A stretch of DNA of 64,000 nt, from positions 1-64,000 of the forward strand of contig CAYULB010000006.1 of assembly GCA_964445575.1 (NCBI GenBank). Reading direction: 5' to 3'. A model generated the notes under the pieces. That model was not told the DNA's origin. It was given only the letters and a program-made list of their open reading frames with translations, and made no database searches. The position numbers and the translations under genes are program-made. Numbering within the stretch: the stretch's first letter is position 1; every line of letters begins with the position of its first letter. The DNA comes from WJMT01 sp964445575 (GTDB lineage Bacteria > Acidobacteriota > Aminicenantia > Aminicenantales > Aminicenantaceae). Shown here piece by piece: positions 7,164-15,782 of the stretch.

Positions 7164-8570
7164 TCAGTCTTTTTCTTTTTTTTCTGTGCTGAATTTTTCT
7201 TTGAAGTATTCTTTGAGGTCCACACCGGTGAGAGATTTCACCACATCCGGCATTTGGGCCAGCACCTCTGCAACCTGAGAGGTGATTTTAGTGGCTCCGG
7301 TTCCTTTGTCTCCGCCCACCAAAATGATCTTGTCGACTTTTGAAAGAGGTTCGGAGACGTTCTTGGCCAGTTCAGGAAGCATCTTTAGATAGATATCTAA
7401 GATAGCGGCCTGGTTGTATTTGCCCCATGCTTCGGCTTTTTTCAGCATGGCTTCGGCCTCAGCACCCCCCTGTTCTCTGAGTCGTTCGGCCTCTGCTTTT
7501 CCTTCCAGCCGGCTGGCTTCTGCTTTTCCCTTTGCCTCGGCTTGGATCCGGAATCCTTCTGCTTCAGCTTCGGCTTGGATCTGATATTTTCTGGCATCTG
7601 AAGGTTTGATGACCATGGCATCAAGCTCTTTTTGCTTTCTTTTGATTTCCATCTCTTCTAATTTTATGGCTTCCTGTTTTTCAATAGACCTGACCTTGGA
7701 TTCTTCTTTCTTTATCTCCTGGCTCAACCGGTGGCGTTCCAGTTCGTAAGCATGGTCGGCCTGTGCTTTTTTGCTGTTGACCTGTACCTGAGATTCTGCT
7801 TTTTTGCCTTCGTTTTCCCACTGGGCTTTGGCAATAAGGGCTTCGGAATTGAGCCGTGCGATTTCTCCTTCTTTCCTGGCTTCGGATGATTTAATGACTG
7901 CTTCTTTTTCTGTTTCTGCTTCGGCTATGGCTGCGTCCCTTTTAGCCGCTGCAATGTAAGGCTTTCCCAGAGCGTCCAGGTAGCCCTGGGTGTCATGGAT
8001 CTCCTTTAAAGAGAAAGAGAGAAGCTTAAGCCCCATATTCGAAAATTCTTCTTTAACTGACTCCATGACTTTTTCAGCAAATTTATGCCGACCCCTGTAG
8101 ATATCTTCCACGGTCAGCGCCCCAATGGCTGCTCTCATTTTCCCATCCAGAATTGCCTCGGAGACCTCCCGGATTCCATCTTTTCCGGTTCCCAAGAACT
8201 GTTCTGCAGCCAGGTGGATGGAATCTTCGTCTGAGACGATTTTCACTTGAGCGGAAGCTTCTGCCTGAATGAGAATTCCGTTGTGGGTGAGCACTTCCGG
8301 AGTTTTTAGGCTGAGGTTGATCACATCCATGGGCAGGATGTCCACTGTTTCCAAGAGCGGCCATACAAATGTTCCTCCTCCTAAACGGTACCGGTAGCCG
8401 ATTTTTCGCTTTCTTCCGTCAGGAAGCGTTATGGTCTTTTTCAATCCTCCTGAAATAATCAGGGCTTCATTAGGTCCTACCTTTTTGTACTGCTTGGCGA
8501 TTAAAAAAGACAGCAAAACTACAGCGGCCACAATCGCTGAAATGATTATTATTGTAGAGAGGGATATCAT
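7164..8570 (-). CDS. Flotillin-family protein (SPFH domain)
   Basis: Flotillins are membrane-associated scaffolds of functional membrane microdomains. An N-terminal hydrophobic segment (about residues 4-26) anchors the protein. An SPFH domain follows (KVGPNEALIISGG to about residue 200). Then comes a long coiled-coil region full of E/A/K heptads with EAEAE and KAEA repeats, and a short C-terminal tail with VDKIILVGGDKG. Length, about 468 residues, is normal for FloT/YqiK proteins. Two adjacent ATGs (8573, 8570) are possible; the AAGGAGG site is 5 nt from the second and only 2 nt from the first, so 8570 is preferred. It leads the operon containing the AspC fusion and PEPCK; a functional tie is unclear. 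Confidence 0.9.
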   Translation of the reverse strand: MISLSTIIIISAIVAAVVLLSFLIAKQYKKVGPNEALIISGGLKKTITLPDGRKRKIGYRYRLGGGTFVWPLLETVDILPMDVINLSLKTPEVLTHNGILIQAEASAQVKIVSDEDSIHLAAEQFLGTGKDGIREVSEAILDGKMRAAIGALTVEDIYRGRHKFAEKVMESVKEEFSNMGLKLLSFSLKEIHDTQGYLDALGKPYIAAAKRDAAIAEAETEKEAVIKSSEARKEGEIARLNSEALIAKAQWENEGKKAESQVQVNSKKAQADHAYELERHRLSQEIKKEESKVRSIEKQEAIKLEEMEIKRKQKELDAMVIKPSDARKYQIQAEAEAEGFRIQAEAKGKAEASRLEGKAEAERLREQGGAEAEAMLKKAEAWGKYNQAAILDIYLKMLPELAKNVSEPLSKVDKIILVGGDKGTGATKITSQVAEVLAQMPDVVKSLTGVDLKEYFKEKFSTEKKEKD

Positions 8571-8612
8571 CATAACCTCCTTTTATTTCATGCGGTTTTT
8601 CATTGAAAAGAT

Positions 8613-8641
8613 ATTATAATTATTTATTGGCCATTTTTAAA
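8613..8641 (-). promoter_or_regulatory. Promoter upstream of the flotillin gene
   Basis: Minus-strand TTTAAA (8636-8641) and perfect TATAAT (8613-8618) with a 17-bp spacer. The leader of about 35 nt carries the AAGGAGG ribosome-binding site. Confidence 0.5.
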
Positions 8642-8657
8642 GAAATATATTCTGCGG

Positions 8658-9599
8658 TTAACGAGTTCTTTTGATTTCTTTTTTGAAGTATTCCACGGTT
8701 CGTTCCAAGCCCTGTTCAAGGCTGATTTTGGGCTCCCATCCCAATTTGCTTTTAGCAAGAGAGATATCCGGACAGCGCCTCAGGGGATCGTCTTTAGGAA
8801 GAGGCTGGTGCACTATTTTGGAACTGCTTTTAGTTAGCTGGATGACTTTTTCTGCCAGCTCAAGAATGGTGTGTTCTCCAGGATAGCCCAAGTTGACCGG
8901 CCCGCTGAAGTCTTGAGTCTTCATCATGGAGGTCAGTCCTTGAATCATGTCTGAGACATAGCAGAAGGAACGGGTTTGGCTTCCGTCTCCAAATACTGTC
9001 AGAGGCTCACCTTTGAGAGCCTGGACAATAAAGCTGCTGACCACTCTTCCGTCATCCGGTGCCATGTGAGGTCCGTAAGTGTTGAAAATCCTGCATATCT
9101 TTATGTTCACCTTGTTTTGTCTGTGGTAGTCTATCATCAGAGTTTCAGCCACTCTTTTTCCTTCATCATAGCAGCTTCTCAGGCCAACGGGATTGACGTT
9201 TCCCCAGTATTCTTCAGGTTGGGGGTGTTCAGCCGGGTCGCCGTAGATTTCTGATGATGAGGCCAGCAGGATTTTGGCCTTAGTCCTTTTTGCCAGGCCC
9301 AGCATATTTATGGTTCCCATAACATTTGTTTTAATGGTTTTTATGGCATTGTATTGATAGTGAATAGGCGATGCCGGACAGGCGAGGTGATAGATCTGGT
9401 CTATTTCTGCGAAAAAAGGATGAATGATGTCATGTCTTGTGAATTCAAAGTAGGGATGGTTCAGAAGGTCTCTGATGTTGTTTTTGCTTCCTGAAAAAAA
9501 GTTGTCCAGACACACCACATCTTTGTTCTCCTTAAGAAGTTCTTTGCAGAGGTGGGTCCCTAAAAATCCGGCACCTCCTGTAACCAGTATCCGCTGCAT
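8658..9599 (-). CDS. UDP-glucuronate decarboxylase (UDP-xylose synthase)
   Basis: This is an extended short-chain dehydrogenase that oxidises and decarboxylates UDP-glucuronate to UDP-xylose, a precursor of surface polysaccharide. Its 313 residues show the NAD-binding TGGAGFLGTHL at the N-terminus. They also show family-specific segments DNFFSGS, RHDI, ACPASPIHYQ, LLASSSEIYGD, NPVGLRSCYDEGKR (containing the catalytic YxxxK) and RIFNTYGPHM. The Y-D-E-G-K-R form distinguishes Uxs from GalE and RmlB. The start is 2 nt after the end of rph, so the two are co-transcribed, although their functions are unrelated. Confidence 0.9.
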   Translation of the reverse strand: MQRILVTGGAGFLGTHLCKELLKENKDVVCLDNFFSGSKNNIRDLLNHPYFEFTRHDIIHPFFAEIDQIYHLACPASPIHYQYNAIKTIKTNVMGTINMLGLAKRTKAKILLASSSEIYGDPAEHPQPEEYWGNVNPVGLRSCYDEGKRVAETLMIDYHRQNKVNIKICRIFNTYGPHMAPDDGRVVSSFIVQALKGEPLTVFGDGSQTRSFCYVSDMIQGLTSMMKTQDFSGPVNLGYPGEHTILELAEKVIQLTKSSSKIVHQPLPKDDPLRRCPDISLAKSKLGWEPKISLEQGLERTVEYFKKEIKRTR

Positions 9600-9601
9600 T
9601 T

Positions 9602-10351
9602 TTATTCCTCATGATTGTAAGCAATGAAAAGAGGGCTTTTCTGTTTGAGAAAGTCTTTTTGTGACTGGATGATTTCTTTGATGCCTTTTTCAGCCAGGTC
9701 GAGGAGGAGGCGGAAATTTTCTTTGAGAAAAGGAGATTTTTCAGCAGATGCTTGGATTTCTACAAAGCCTCCGGTATCTGTGCCGATGACATTCATGTCC
9801 ACAGAAGCATTTGAGTCCTCTGTATAGTCAAGGTCTAGAAGGCTTTCTCCATCCAGGATTCCCACGCTGACAGCTCCGGCCAGGTTTTTTAAAGGCATCT
9901 GCTTGATTTTTTCGTCTTTCAAGAGTTTTTTTAAAGCCAGGGCCAAAGAAATGCATCCTGCAGTCACCGAAGCGGTCCGGGTTCCTCCATCAGCTTGAAT
10001 GACGTCACAGTCAATGATTATGGTTCTCTCTCCTAAGGCCCGGAGGTCTGTCACCGCTCTTAATGAGCGTCCGATCAGTCTCTGGATCTCTTTGGTGCGG
10101 CCGGAAATCCTGGCTCCCCTTTCTCTGCGAGTCCTTATTTCAGTGGAGCGGGGAAGCATAGAGTATTCAGCTGTGACCCAGCCCGACCCTTCTCCTTTAA
10201 GAAAAACGGGAATGTTTTCTTCAATAGTGGCTGAGGTAATGATTTTGGTTTTTCCCAGTTCTATTTGAACCGAACCCTCTGAGTAATCCAGGGGGTCTGG
10301 TATGAGTTTGAGCGGCCTCAATTGGTCTGGCTTTCTGTCGTAGGCCCTCAT
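9602..10351 (-). CDS. rph: Ribonuclease PH
   Basis: A phosphorolytic 3'-5' exoribonuclease that trims tRNA 3' ends. Its 249 residues match the family length and contain the typical RPLKL start, AEYSMLPRST, RTRRERGARISGRTKEIQR (the arginine-rich phosphate-binding stretch), DCDVIQADGGTRTASVTAG and the DLDYTEDSNASVDMNVI segment with the catalytic acidic residues. It starts at ATG 10351 after a leader of about 39 nt in which AGGGA is farther upstream than usual. The gene is first in an rph-uxs pair. Confidence 0.95.
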   Translation of the reverse strand: MRAYDRKPDQLRPLKLIPDPLDYSEGSVQIELGKTKIITSATIEENIPVFLKGEGSGWVTAEYSMLPRSTEIRTRRERGARISGRTKEIQRLIGRSLRAVTDLRALGERTIIIDCDVIQADGGTRTASVTAGCISLALALKKLLKDEKIKQMPLKNLAGAVSVGILDGESLLDLDYTEDSNASVDMNVIGTDTGGFVEIQASAEKSPFLKENFRLLLDLAEKGIKEIIQSQKDFLKQKSPLFIAYNHEE

Positions 10352-10396
10352 TTTTTTGAGCTTTTCCCTGATGACATTAGTGAATCCTGAATATAC

Positions 10397-10425
10397 AGGA
10401 TAGTACAGTTAAAAAAAAAGTTCAA
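10397..10425 (-). promoter_or_regulatory. Possible promoter of rph-uxs
   Basis: Minus-strand TTGAAC (10420-10425), 17-bp spacer, TATCCT (10397-10402). Each box matches consensus at 4 of 6 positions. A small inverted repeat ATCCTG-aatata-CAGGAT (10384-10401) overlaps the -10 box. Confidence 0.4.
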
Positions 10426-10452
10426 ACAATAAAAACCTACCCTATTCCCTAT

Positions 10453-10481
10453 TAACCTGGACTCATGAATAATCCAGGTTA
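10453..10481. repeat. Minimal palindromic copy of the repeat family at the lpxL stop codon
   Basis: TAACCTGGA (10453-10461) and TCCAGGTTA (10473-10481) form a perfect 9-bp inverted repeat around an 11-nt loop. The right half, ACTCATGAATAATCCAGG, matches the right end of the 154-bp element at 50445-50598 and the remnant at 33825-33845. The lpxL TAA lies inside the palindrome, so the lpxK-lpxL transcript would end in this hairpin. Confidence 0.65.
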
Positions 10482-11375
10482 GTTATTTGGGGGTCTTGTT
10501 CTCCACCGGTCGTGAAACCACAGCCAGTAAACAGGATGTTTTTTTATTTCTTTTTCTATGATGTCTGTGCAGACTTGGGTGATATTCTTCACGTCTTTGC
10601 TGAAATCTCCGGTTAATTTTAGTGGGGGAGGCTCCATTATCTTCAAATGGTATTTATGGTTTGAGGCGGGATAACAAAAGATGGGGACGATGGGAGCTTC
10701 TGTTCTCAGGAAAAAGGTGGCCAGAGAAGGAGTGGTGGAGGCATCCCTTCCAAAAAATTTAATGAATATCCCTTCGCTTCTCAATACATTCTGGTCAATA
10801 AGCACAGCCACCATTTCATTTCTCCGGAGAGCTCGGAGTGTGTAGCGGGCTGCCTTTTTCTTGTAAATGACATGGGAGCCCATCTGGGCCCTGATTTTGT
10901 AGAGTTCATTTTCTAAGAGGGGATTATCAAGAGGCCGGGCTATGACATTCAGTCGAGCATATTTGGATAAAATCTGGGCTGCAATTTCCCACAGTCCAAA
11001 ATGAGCGGTAAAAATAAGCACTCCTTTTTTTTGCTGGAGTTGTTTTTTCAGTATTTCTGTTCCTTGGCTGGAAACCAGTGATTCTCTTTGTTCCGCACCG
11101 AGTTTAGAAAGATGCAGAAGGTCCAGAAAAACACAGCAGAAATGTCTAAAAGAGGCTTTGACAATGGCTTTTTTGGCTTGAGGGGAGTCTTTGCCTCCCA
11201 AGGCTTTGGTCATGTTGGAATAAACAAGCCTTCTGTGTTTGGTGTCCAGTGCATACACCAGGATCCCCAGTATTTGTCCGGCAGTGAAGACCGCACAGCG
11301 GGGTAATATTTTCAGAACTGTTTTAACTCCCAGGAAGAGTGAATGCTCAAATCTGTGTTTCCAAGAATTCTTCAT
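10479..11375 (-). CDS. lpxL: Lipid A biosynthesis lauroyl/myristoyl acyltransferase (LpxL/LpxM family)
   Basis: The family adds secondary acyl chains to Kdo-lipid A at the inner membrane. The 298-residue length is typical. The catalytic HxxxxE motif is present as AHFGLWE at about residues 124-130. An RPLDNPLLE segment, a DQN motif (LIDQNVL) and the FFGRDASTTPSLATFFLRT block common to HtrB proteins follow. The C-terminus YWLWFHDRWRTRP is characteristic. The start lies 18 nt after lpxK, so the two form a lipid A operon. Which acyl chain is transferred cannot be told from sequence. Confidence 0.9.
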   Translation of the reverse strand: MKNSWKHRFEHSLFLGVKTVLKILPRCAVFTAGQILGILVYALDTKHRRLVYSNMTKALGGKDSPQAKKAIVKASFRHFCCVFLDLLHLSKLGAEQRESLVSSQGTEILKKQLQQKKGVLIFTAHFGLWEIAAQILSKYARLNVIARPLDNPLLENELYKIRAQMGSHVIYKKKAARYTLRALRRNEMVAVLIDQNVLRSEGIFIKFFGRDASTTPSLATFFLRTEAPIVPIFCYPASNHKYHLKIMEPPPLKLTGDFSKDVKNITQVCTDIIEKEIKKHPVYWLWFHDRWRTRPPNN

Positions 11376-11393
11376 TTTATTTTAAATTTTAAT

Positions 11394-12380
11394 TTAAATT
11401 TTGAGCAGGGTAAAAACCCGCTCAAAAAAGCCTTGTTCGATATCAAGGTCGATTTTTAAGTAGTACAAAGGAAGATCCTTTGAGAAATCCTTCTCCTCCA
11501 GTTTGACAGCATCTTTTTCAGTGGTGATGAGGACATCACTGTTTATCGATTTGTGTTTTTCTATTATTTTTTGGACTGCTTTAAGCGGATACTCAAAATG
11601 GTCGGGAAACTTAAGAAAAGCAGCTGGTTTGATTCCCTCCTCCTCCAGAGTTTTGATAAATCTGTGAGGCTGAGCTATCCCACAGAATGCCAGTGCTTTT
11701 TTTTGTTTGAATTTATTTGCTGTGGTGAGTTGGCTGGTTCCTGTTTTTATGAATCCTTTTGAGAGGACAGAATATTCATAGAGAGGAGTACTGGGAAACC
11801 GTGATCTGAACTCAGCTTTTCTGCTTTTTGAAGAATCTTTTTTAAGCAGAATGATATGAGCTCTTTTTAAGGCGGTCCAGGACTCCCGGAGCGGTGTGTT
11901 TGCAGAAGGCTTGTGAAGGACAATGTCAAGGTCTTTTTTAAGGGGATAGTACTGGAATCCGTCATCCAGAACAGCGACGCGGTGTCCTTTTTGGGAAGCT
12001 CTCCGGCAGGATGCAATGCGGTTTTTACCTAAGAAAAAACCAGCTTCAGGGACATTCTTGGCAGCCATATAAGGTTCGTCTCCAAGGGTCCGCCAAGCGG
12101 GTTTGTGATTGTCCTGAGGGAGAACCTCTCCCCCACATTGTTCCCATTTTCCTTTATAGCCCCTGGAGACAAAAGCAGGGTTTAATCCTCTTTTTATCAG
12201 GACCTTCAGGAGCTTAACGGCCAGAGGTGTTTTCTCTGACCCTCCAAAAGTTATGTTTCCGACACTTATAACGGGAATGGGAACAGACTGCTGTTTTTTT
12301 ATGTTTTTATCATACATGAATCTCATGATTCTGGGGCCCCATGTGTACACATGAGAGAAGAAATAAAGGATTGAATTCAT
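11394..12380 (-). CDS. lpxK: Tetraacyldisaccharide 4'-kinase
   Basis: LpxK phosphorylates the 4' position of the lipid A disaccharide on the inner face of the inner membrane. The 328 residues contain the family's N-terminal membrane-associated segment, the P-loop region GNITFGGSEKTP (about 41-52), RGYKGK, GDEPYM and the DDGFQ signature. The usual P-loop is GGTGKTP; here the last Gly is replaced by Glu (E49), an odd change at a nucleotide-binding residue. The ATG has no Shine-Dalgarno sequence and lies 9 nt after a -10 box, so the lpxK-lpxL mRNA is predicted to be nearly leaderless. Confidence 0.9.
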   Translation of the reverse strand: MNSILYFFSHVYTWGPRIMRFMYDKNIKKQQSVPIPVISVGNITFGGSEKTPLAVKLLKVLIKRGLNPAFVSRGYKGKWEQCGGEVLPQDNHKPAWRTLGDEPYMAAKNVPEAGFFLGKNRIASCRRASQKGHRVAVLDDGFQYYPLKKDLDIVLHKPSANTPLRESWTALKRAHIILLKKDSSKSRKAEFRSRFPSTPLYEYSVLSKGFIKTGTSQLTTANKFKQKKALAFCGIAQPHRFIKTLEEEGIKPAAFLKFPDHFEYPLKAVQKIIEKHKSINSDVLITTEKDAVKLEEKDFSKDLPLYYLKIDLDIEQGFFERVFTLLKI

Positions 12381-12389
12381 TTACTCTGG

Positions 12390-12419
12390 AATATATAACA
12401 TTTGCCTGGGTTATGGCAA
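12390..12419 (-). promoter_or_regulatory. Promoter of lpxK-lpxL
   Basis: Minus-strand TTGCCA (12414-12419) and TATATT (12390-12395), spacer 18 bp (TATATA with a 16-bp spacer is an alternative). The ATG follows 9 nt after the -10 box. Confidence 0.55.
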
Positions 12420-12421
12420 AT
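12400..12421. promoter_or_regulatory. Inverted repeat over the lpxK -35 box
   Basis: ATTTGCC-tgggttat-GGCAAAT is a perfect 7-bp inverted repeat that includes the lpxK -35 box and lies between divergent genes. It could be a repressor or activator site; no regulator is identified. Confidence 0.45.
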
Positions 12422-12500
12422 TAAATTACTCACCTCTCTCTTTACTTTAGAAATGGCTTTGCTTATAATTGGGTGGACATTTGATAAGAGGAGGACTGTT

Positions 12501-13367
12501 ATGTGGAGAAAGATTTATACAGTAGGATTGGCTTGCTTATTGATCTTGGTTGTTTCTAACTGTAAGAAGGAAGCAGGCATCAAAGGGATCGACCTGGATG
12601 TCACGTTTTCAGAAGATGAATTGTCAGACAATCTGGTTACAGATCTGACTTTTACCTGGAAGACCACCAGTGAGTTTGAGGGATTGAGAAGAGATTACAA
12701 TGTGTTTGTTCATTTCTGGCACGGGGACAACCTGCTTTTTCAGGCTGATTATTTTCCAGAAATCCCCACTTCCAAATGGGAACCCAACAAAGAATATAAA
12801 TTCACCCAGAGGATTTACATTCCTGTTTTCATCGATGAGTTTGATCCATCTTTTAAAGGGCAAGAGACCCTGAGACTTTCCGTTGGATTCTATTCTCCTT
12901 ATGACAAAACCGGGGAATCCGAACAATTGGTTTTAAGCCGAAAGCTGAAGGTATCTCCTCCTCCACTGGATACTCCCCAGGTGATCTACATGGATGGCTG
13001 GTACAGTCTTGAAATAAAACGGGATTATCACTTAAAGAACTGGAGATGGACAGCCAAACAGGCCAAATGCATCATTGATAACCCTCATAGAGATGCCCTT
13101 TTGATCATTAAAGGAGAAGTCAATAAAAACGCCGTTGAAGACCAAAAAGTGATTTTTAAAATCAATGATTGGGTTCTGGATGAGTTTGTTCCTGAGCAGC
13201 CAATTTTTGAGAAAACTTATAATATCAATGAAGAAAGGCTGGGAGAGGATGATGACTTTTATCTGACCATAGAGACAGATAAAACTTTTATCCCTTCAGA
13301 ATTATTCCCGGAGTCCACAGATGAACGGGAATTGGGCATAAAAATCGCCTTTATTTATTTTAGATAA
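12501..13367 (+). CDS. Putative lipoprotein of unknown function
   Basis: From the ATG at 12501 the 288-residue protein starts with a lipoprotein-type signal (MWRKIYTVGLACLLILVVSN then C21, followed by KKE). The -1 residue is Asn, which is tolerated but not ideal. A GAGGAGG site 6 nt upstream fixes this start; the frame stays open further upstream to 12402, but that segment lies in the lpxK promoter. The mature part looks all-beta with two halves: an N-terminal region with FVHFWHGDNLLFQADYFPE, resembling domains in secreted sugar-binding proteins, and a C-terminal domain from about residue 165. It is probably a periplasmic surface-anchored lipoprotein. It is convergent with comEC (18 nt apart). 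No family was recognised. Confidence 0.75.
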   Translation: MWRKIYTVGLACLLILVVSNCKKEAGIKGIDLDVTFSEDELSDNLVTDLTFTWKTTSEFEGLRRDYNVFVHFWHGDNLLFQADYFPEIPTSKWEPNKEYKFTQRIYIPVFIDEFDPSFKGQETLRLSVGFYSPYDKTGESEQLVLSRKLKVSPPPLDTPQVIYMDGWYSLEIKRDYHLKNWRWTAKQAKCIIDNPHRDALLIIKGEVNKNAVEDQKVIFKINDWVLDEFVPEQPIFEKTYNINEERLGEDDDFYLTIETDKTFIPSELFPESTDERELGIKIAFIYFR

Positions 13368-13385
13368 TCAGGAAATTCAAAAATT

Positions 13386-15782
13386 TCATTGATTCTGACT
13401 TTTGGGGAAGATTGTTGTCCTGACTGAAATGGTTTCTCCGTCTGACACGATTTCCACAGCTCCATGGCGGGCTGTTGAGTAAAGCTGATTTCCTGTTTTT
13501 TCATAACGCTGGATGACTTCTTTGGCCGGGAGGCCAAAAGGATTGTTTTCTCCCACTGAAATGACCACTATCTGGGGAGAAACAGCTTTGATGAAGCGTT
13601 CTGTATTGGAGGTTCTGCTTCCATGGTGGGGCGATTTAAGCACCTGGCACTTTATGTTCTGGTAATGGGACAAAATGTTCTCTTCAGCTTGATATTCGAT
13701 GTCTCCGGTCAAAAGGAATGCTGTATTTTGGAATTGAAGCCTCATGACCATTGATTGATTGTTATTCACAGAAAGAGGCGGCTTTTCTGGTTTTTCTGGA
13801 TAAAGTATATGGAGGTCGACATCTCCAATTTCAAATGAGTCTCCCCGGAATAATTTCCTTTGTTTGGTCTGGGGGTTCAGGCTTTTTTTAAAGGCGAGGT
13901 AGGTTTTTTCATCTCGTGGAGATATGGATTCCCAGAATTCTTTAACCTTGAAATTTTTAACCACAGAAAACAGGCCGTAGAGATGGTCGGGGTGGGCATG
14001 GGACAGCACTAGATAGTCGATTTTTTTTATTCCTTTATTCCAGAGAAAGGGGGAGACAATCCTTTCCCCGATATCAAAAGAACTATAAGCAGAGCCTCCT
14101 CCGTCTACCAGCATTTTTTTGCGGCCGGGAAATTCCACTAAAATGGAATCTCCGTTTCCCACATCTATAAAAGTTACCCGGAGGTGTGGGGAGTTAGAAG
14201 GAAAGGGATAAGTGACAAGGATGATAAAAATAATAAAGAAAGCTAAGGATGTTAAAAGCTTCTGCCTTTTGATTTTTCGAGGAGCGAGAAAAGCGAGCAG
14301 AAAAAGGTAGTAGCTGATAACTGTAAAGAGATGAGGAGTGGGAATCCGGTAGGATAGGAAATTTACAGAGGAGGAAAGATGGGAGACGTTACCTAGGACA
14401 TGGATCAGAAACTCCTGAGCCTTAACAGCAAGCTGAGCCAGGCTTGGGGTAATAAATGAAAGGGGGATGAATACATAACCTGCTGCCATTATTAAGGAGA
14501 GCAGAGGAAGCGCAATGAGGTTGAGGATAAGAGGGGCGAAGGTGACCCGGTTGAAAGCTGAGGCTGTGATGGGAAGGATTCCCAGTTGAGCGGTAAAGGA
14601 TAGCACCAGTATTTCGCTGATGTTTAAGGGAAGTTTGGGGAGATATTTGATTAGGAGGGGAAAAAATAAAATGATGGACAGGGTGGCTGCAAAGGTCATC
14701 TGAAAGCCCAGAGAGAAAAGGTGGAAAGGATTCACCAGAAGCAGGATGAATGCGCTTAAAGATAAAGTGTTTAAAAGGTTGGTGTCTTTCCAGATTAATT
14801 TTCCTATGAGAAAAATAAGAGTCATGATGGTTGCCCGAATGATAGAGGGCCTTCCTTCTACCAGGAGGGAGTAAAAAATAAGGATAAAGATCAGCACGAT
14901 ATAAGATGTCCGGGAGGGAACATTCAGGAGTTTCAGAAAGGAAAATATTAAAAAGGAAATGATGGCTATGTGAGCTCCGGATATGGCAAAGAGATGGTAA
15001 AGACCTGAGTCTTGAAGCGAGCGGGAGAAAGATTCACTCATCCGGCCTCTTTCTCCTAAAAGCAGAGCTTCCACCACCGCCCCTGAAGAAGAGAGAGCGC
15101 CCTGTTTTTCTACTGGGAAAAAAGCTTCGATTTTTTTCTGAATCTGGCGGCGCGCTTTGGAGATGAGTCTGAGCGGAGAGAAGAGACTGCCTGAAGACAA
15201 TTTTTGGACCAGCAGAGGGGATTTGCAGAAGCCTGTTTTGTGTATTTTTCTGAATCTCAGGTAGGTGTTTGAAGAGGGAAGCCTGAAATTCTTGAAACCC
15301 TGGGAAGAAGAGACCCGGGTAGAGATTTTAACCTTATCATGGACCAGAAGATTGTCGAAGACTTCAGAGTTTTTGCTTTGGGGAACGGATATCCTTATTT
15401 TTCCTTTAATTTTTTCTGTTTTGTTTTTATAAGAGATTTGTTTTGTTTTTATGTAGAGATATACCTGGTCATTGAGAAAAGAGGGGGATTTATAAAGCGT
15501 TCCTTGAATGTCCACATAGGATTCTTGTTTGAAGTTGAACAAACGGTTTTGGTGATATTTGCTGTGGGAATGGTTATACAGAGAAGCACCCAAGAGAAAA
15601 GTGCTTATGAGCAGAAACAAAAAGGCAGGGATGTTTTTTCTCAATGAAATCAAATTAACCCAGGCCAGTATGAGGCTGATCACTAACAGAGTCAGAAGCC
15701 AGAAGAGGGGCAGGGACAGCCCAGATGAGAAGAGAATCCCTGAAGCAAAAGCCAGGGCAATGAATAAAAAAGGAAAAGCCAT
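13386..15782 (-). CDS. comEC: ComEC/Rec2-type DNA internalisation protein
   Basis: ComEC forms the inner-membrane channel for single-stranded DNA during natural transformation. The 798-residue protein has the full architecture: N-terminal membrane helices with a DUF4131-like soluble insert (about 1-210) and the multi-helix Competence domain (about 225-510), including LFAISGAHIAII and the GRPSIIRATIM segment. A C-terminal metallo-beta-lactamase domain (about 530-798) carries SHAHPDHLYG, LLTGDIE and SPHHGS. All metal-ligand motifs are intact, so nuclease activity is plausible. Its ATG overlaps the stop of the upstream peptidase gene by one nucleotide (TAATG), implying coupled translation. Confidence 0.93.
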   Translation of the reverse strand: MAFPFLFIALAFASGILFSSGLSLPLFWLLTLLVISLILAWVNLISLRKNIPAFLFLLISTFLLGASLYNHSHSKYHQNRLFNFKQESYVDIQGTLYKSPSFLNDQVYLYIKTKQISYKNKTEKIKGKIRISVPQSKNSEVFDNLLVHDKVKISTRVSSSQGFKNFRLPSSNTYLRFRKIHKTGFCKSPLLVQKLSSGSLFSPLRLISKARRQIQKKIEAFFPVEKQGALSSSGAVVEALLLGERGRMSESFSRSLQDSGLYHLFAISGAHIAIISFLIFSFLKLLNVPSRTSYIVLIFILIFYSLLVEGRPSIIRATIMTLIFLIGKLIWKDTNLLNTLSLSAFILLLVNPFHLFSLGFQMTFAATLSIILFFPLLIKYLPKLPLNISEILVLSFTAQLGILPITASAFNRVTFAPLILNLIALPLLSLIMAAGYVFIPLSFITPSLAQLAVKAQEFLIHVLGNVSHLSSSVNFLSYRIPTPHLFTVISYYLFLLAFLAPRKIKRQKLLTSLAFFIIFIILVTYPFPSNSPHLRVTFIDVGNGDSILVEFPGRKKMLVDGGGSAYSSFDIGERIVSPFLWNKGIKKIDYLVLSHAHPDHLYGLFSVVKNFKVKEFWESISPRDEKTYLAFKKSLNPQTKQRKLFRGDSFEIGDVDLHILYPEKPEKPPLSVNNNQSMVMRLQFQNTAFLLTGDIEYQAEENILSHYQNIKCQVLKSPHHGSRTSNTERFIKAVSPQIVVISVGENNPFGLPAKEVIQRYEKTGNQLYSTARHGAVEIVSDGETISVRTTIFPKSQNQ

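Noticed and set aside
12402..12500. N-terminal extension of the lipoprotein gene back to a TTG at 12402
   Set aside because: The segment lies in the lpxK promoter and palindrome; the ATG at 12501 has an excellent ribosome-binding site and begins the signal peptide.
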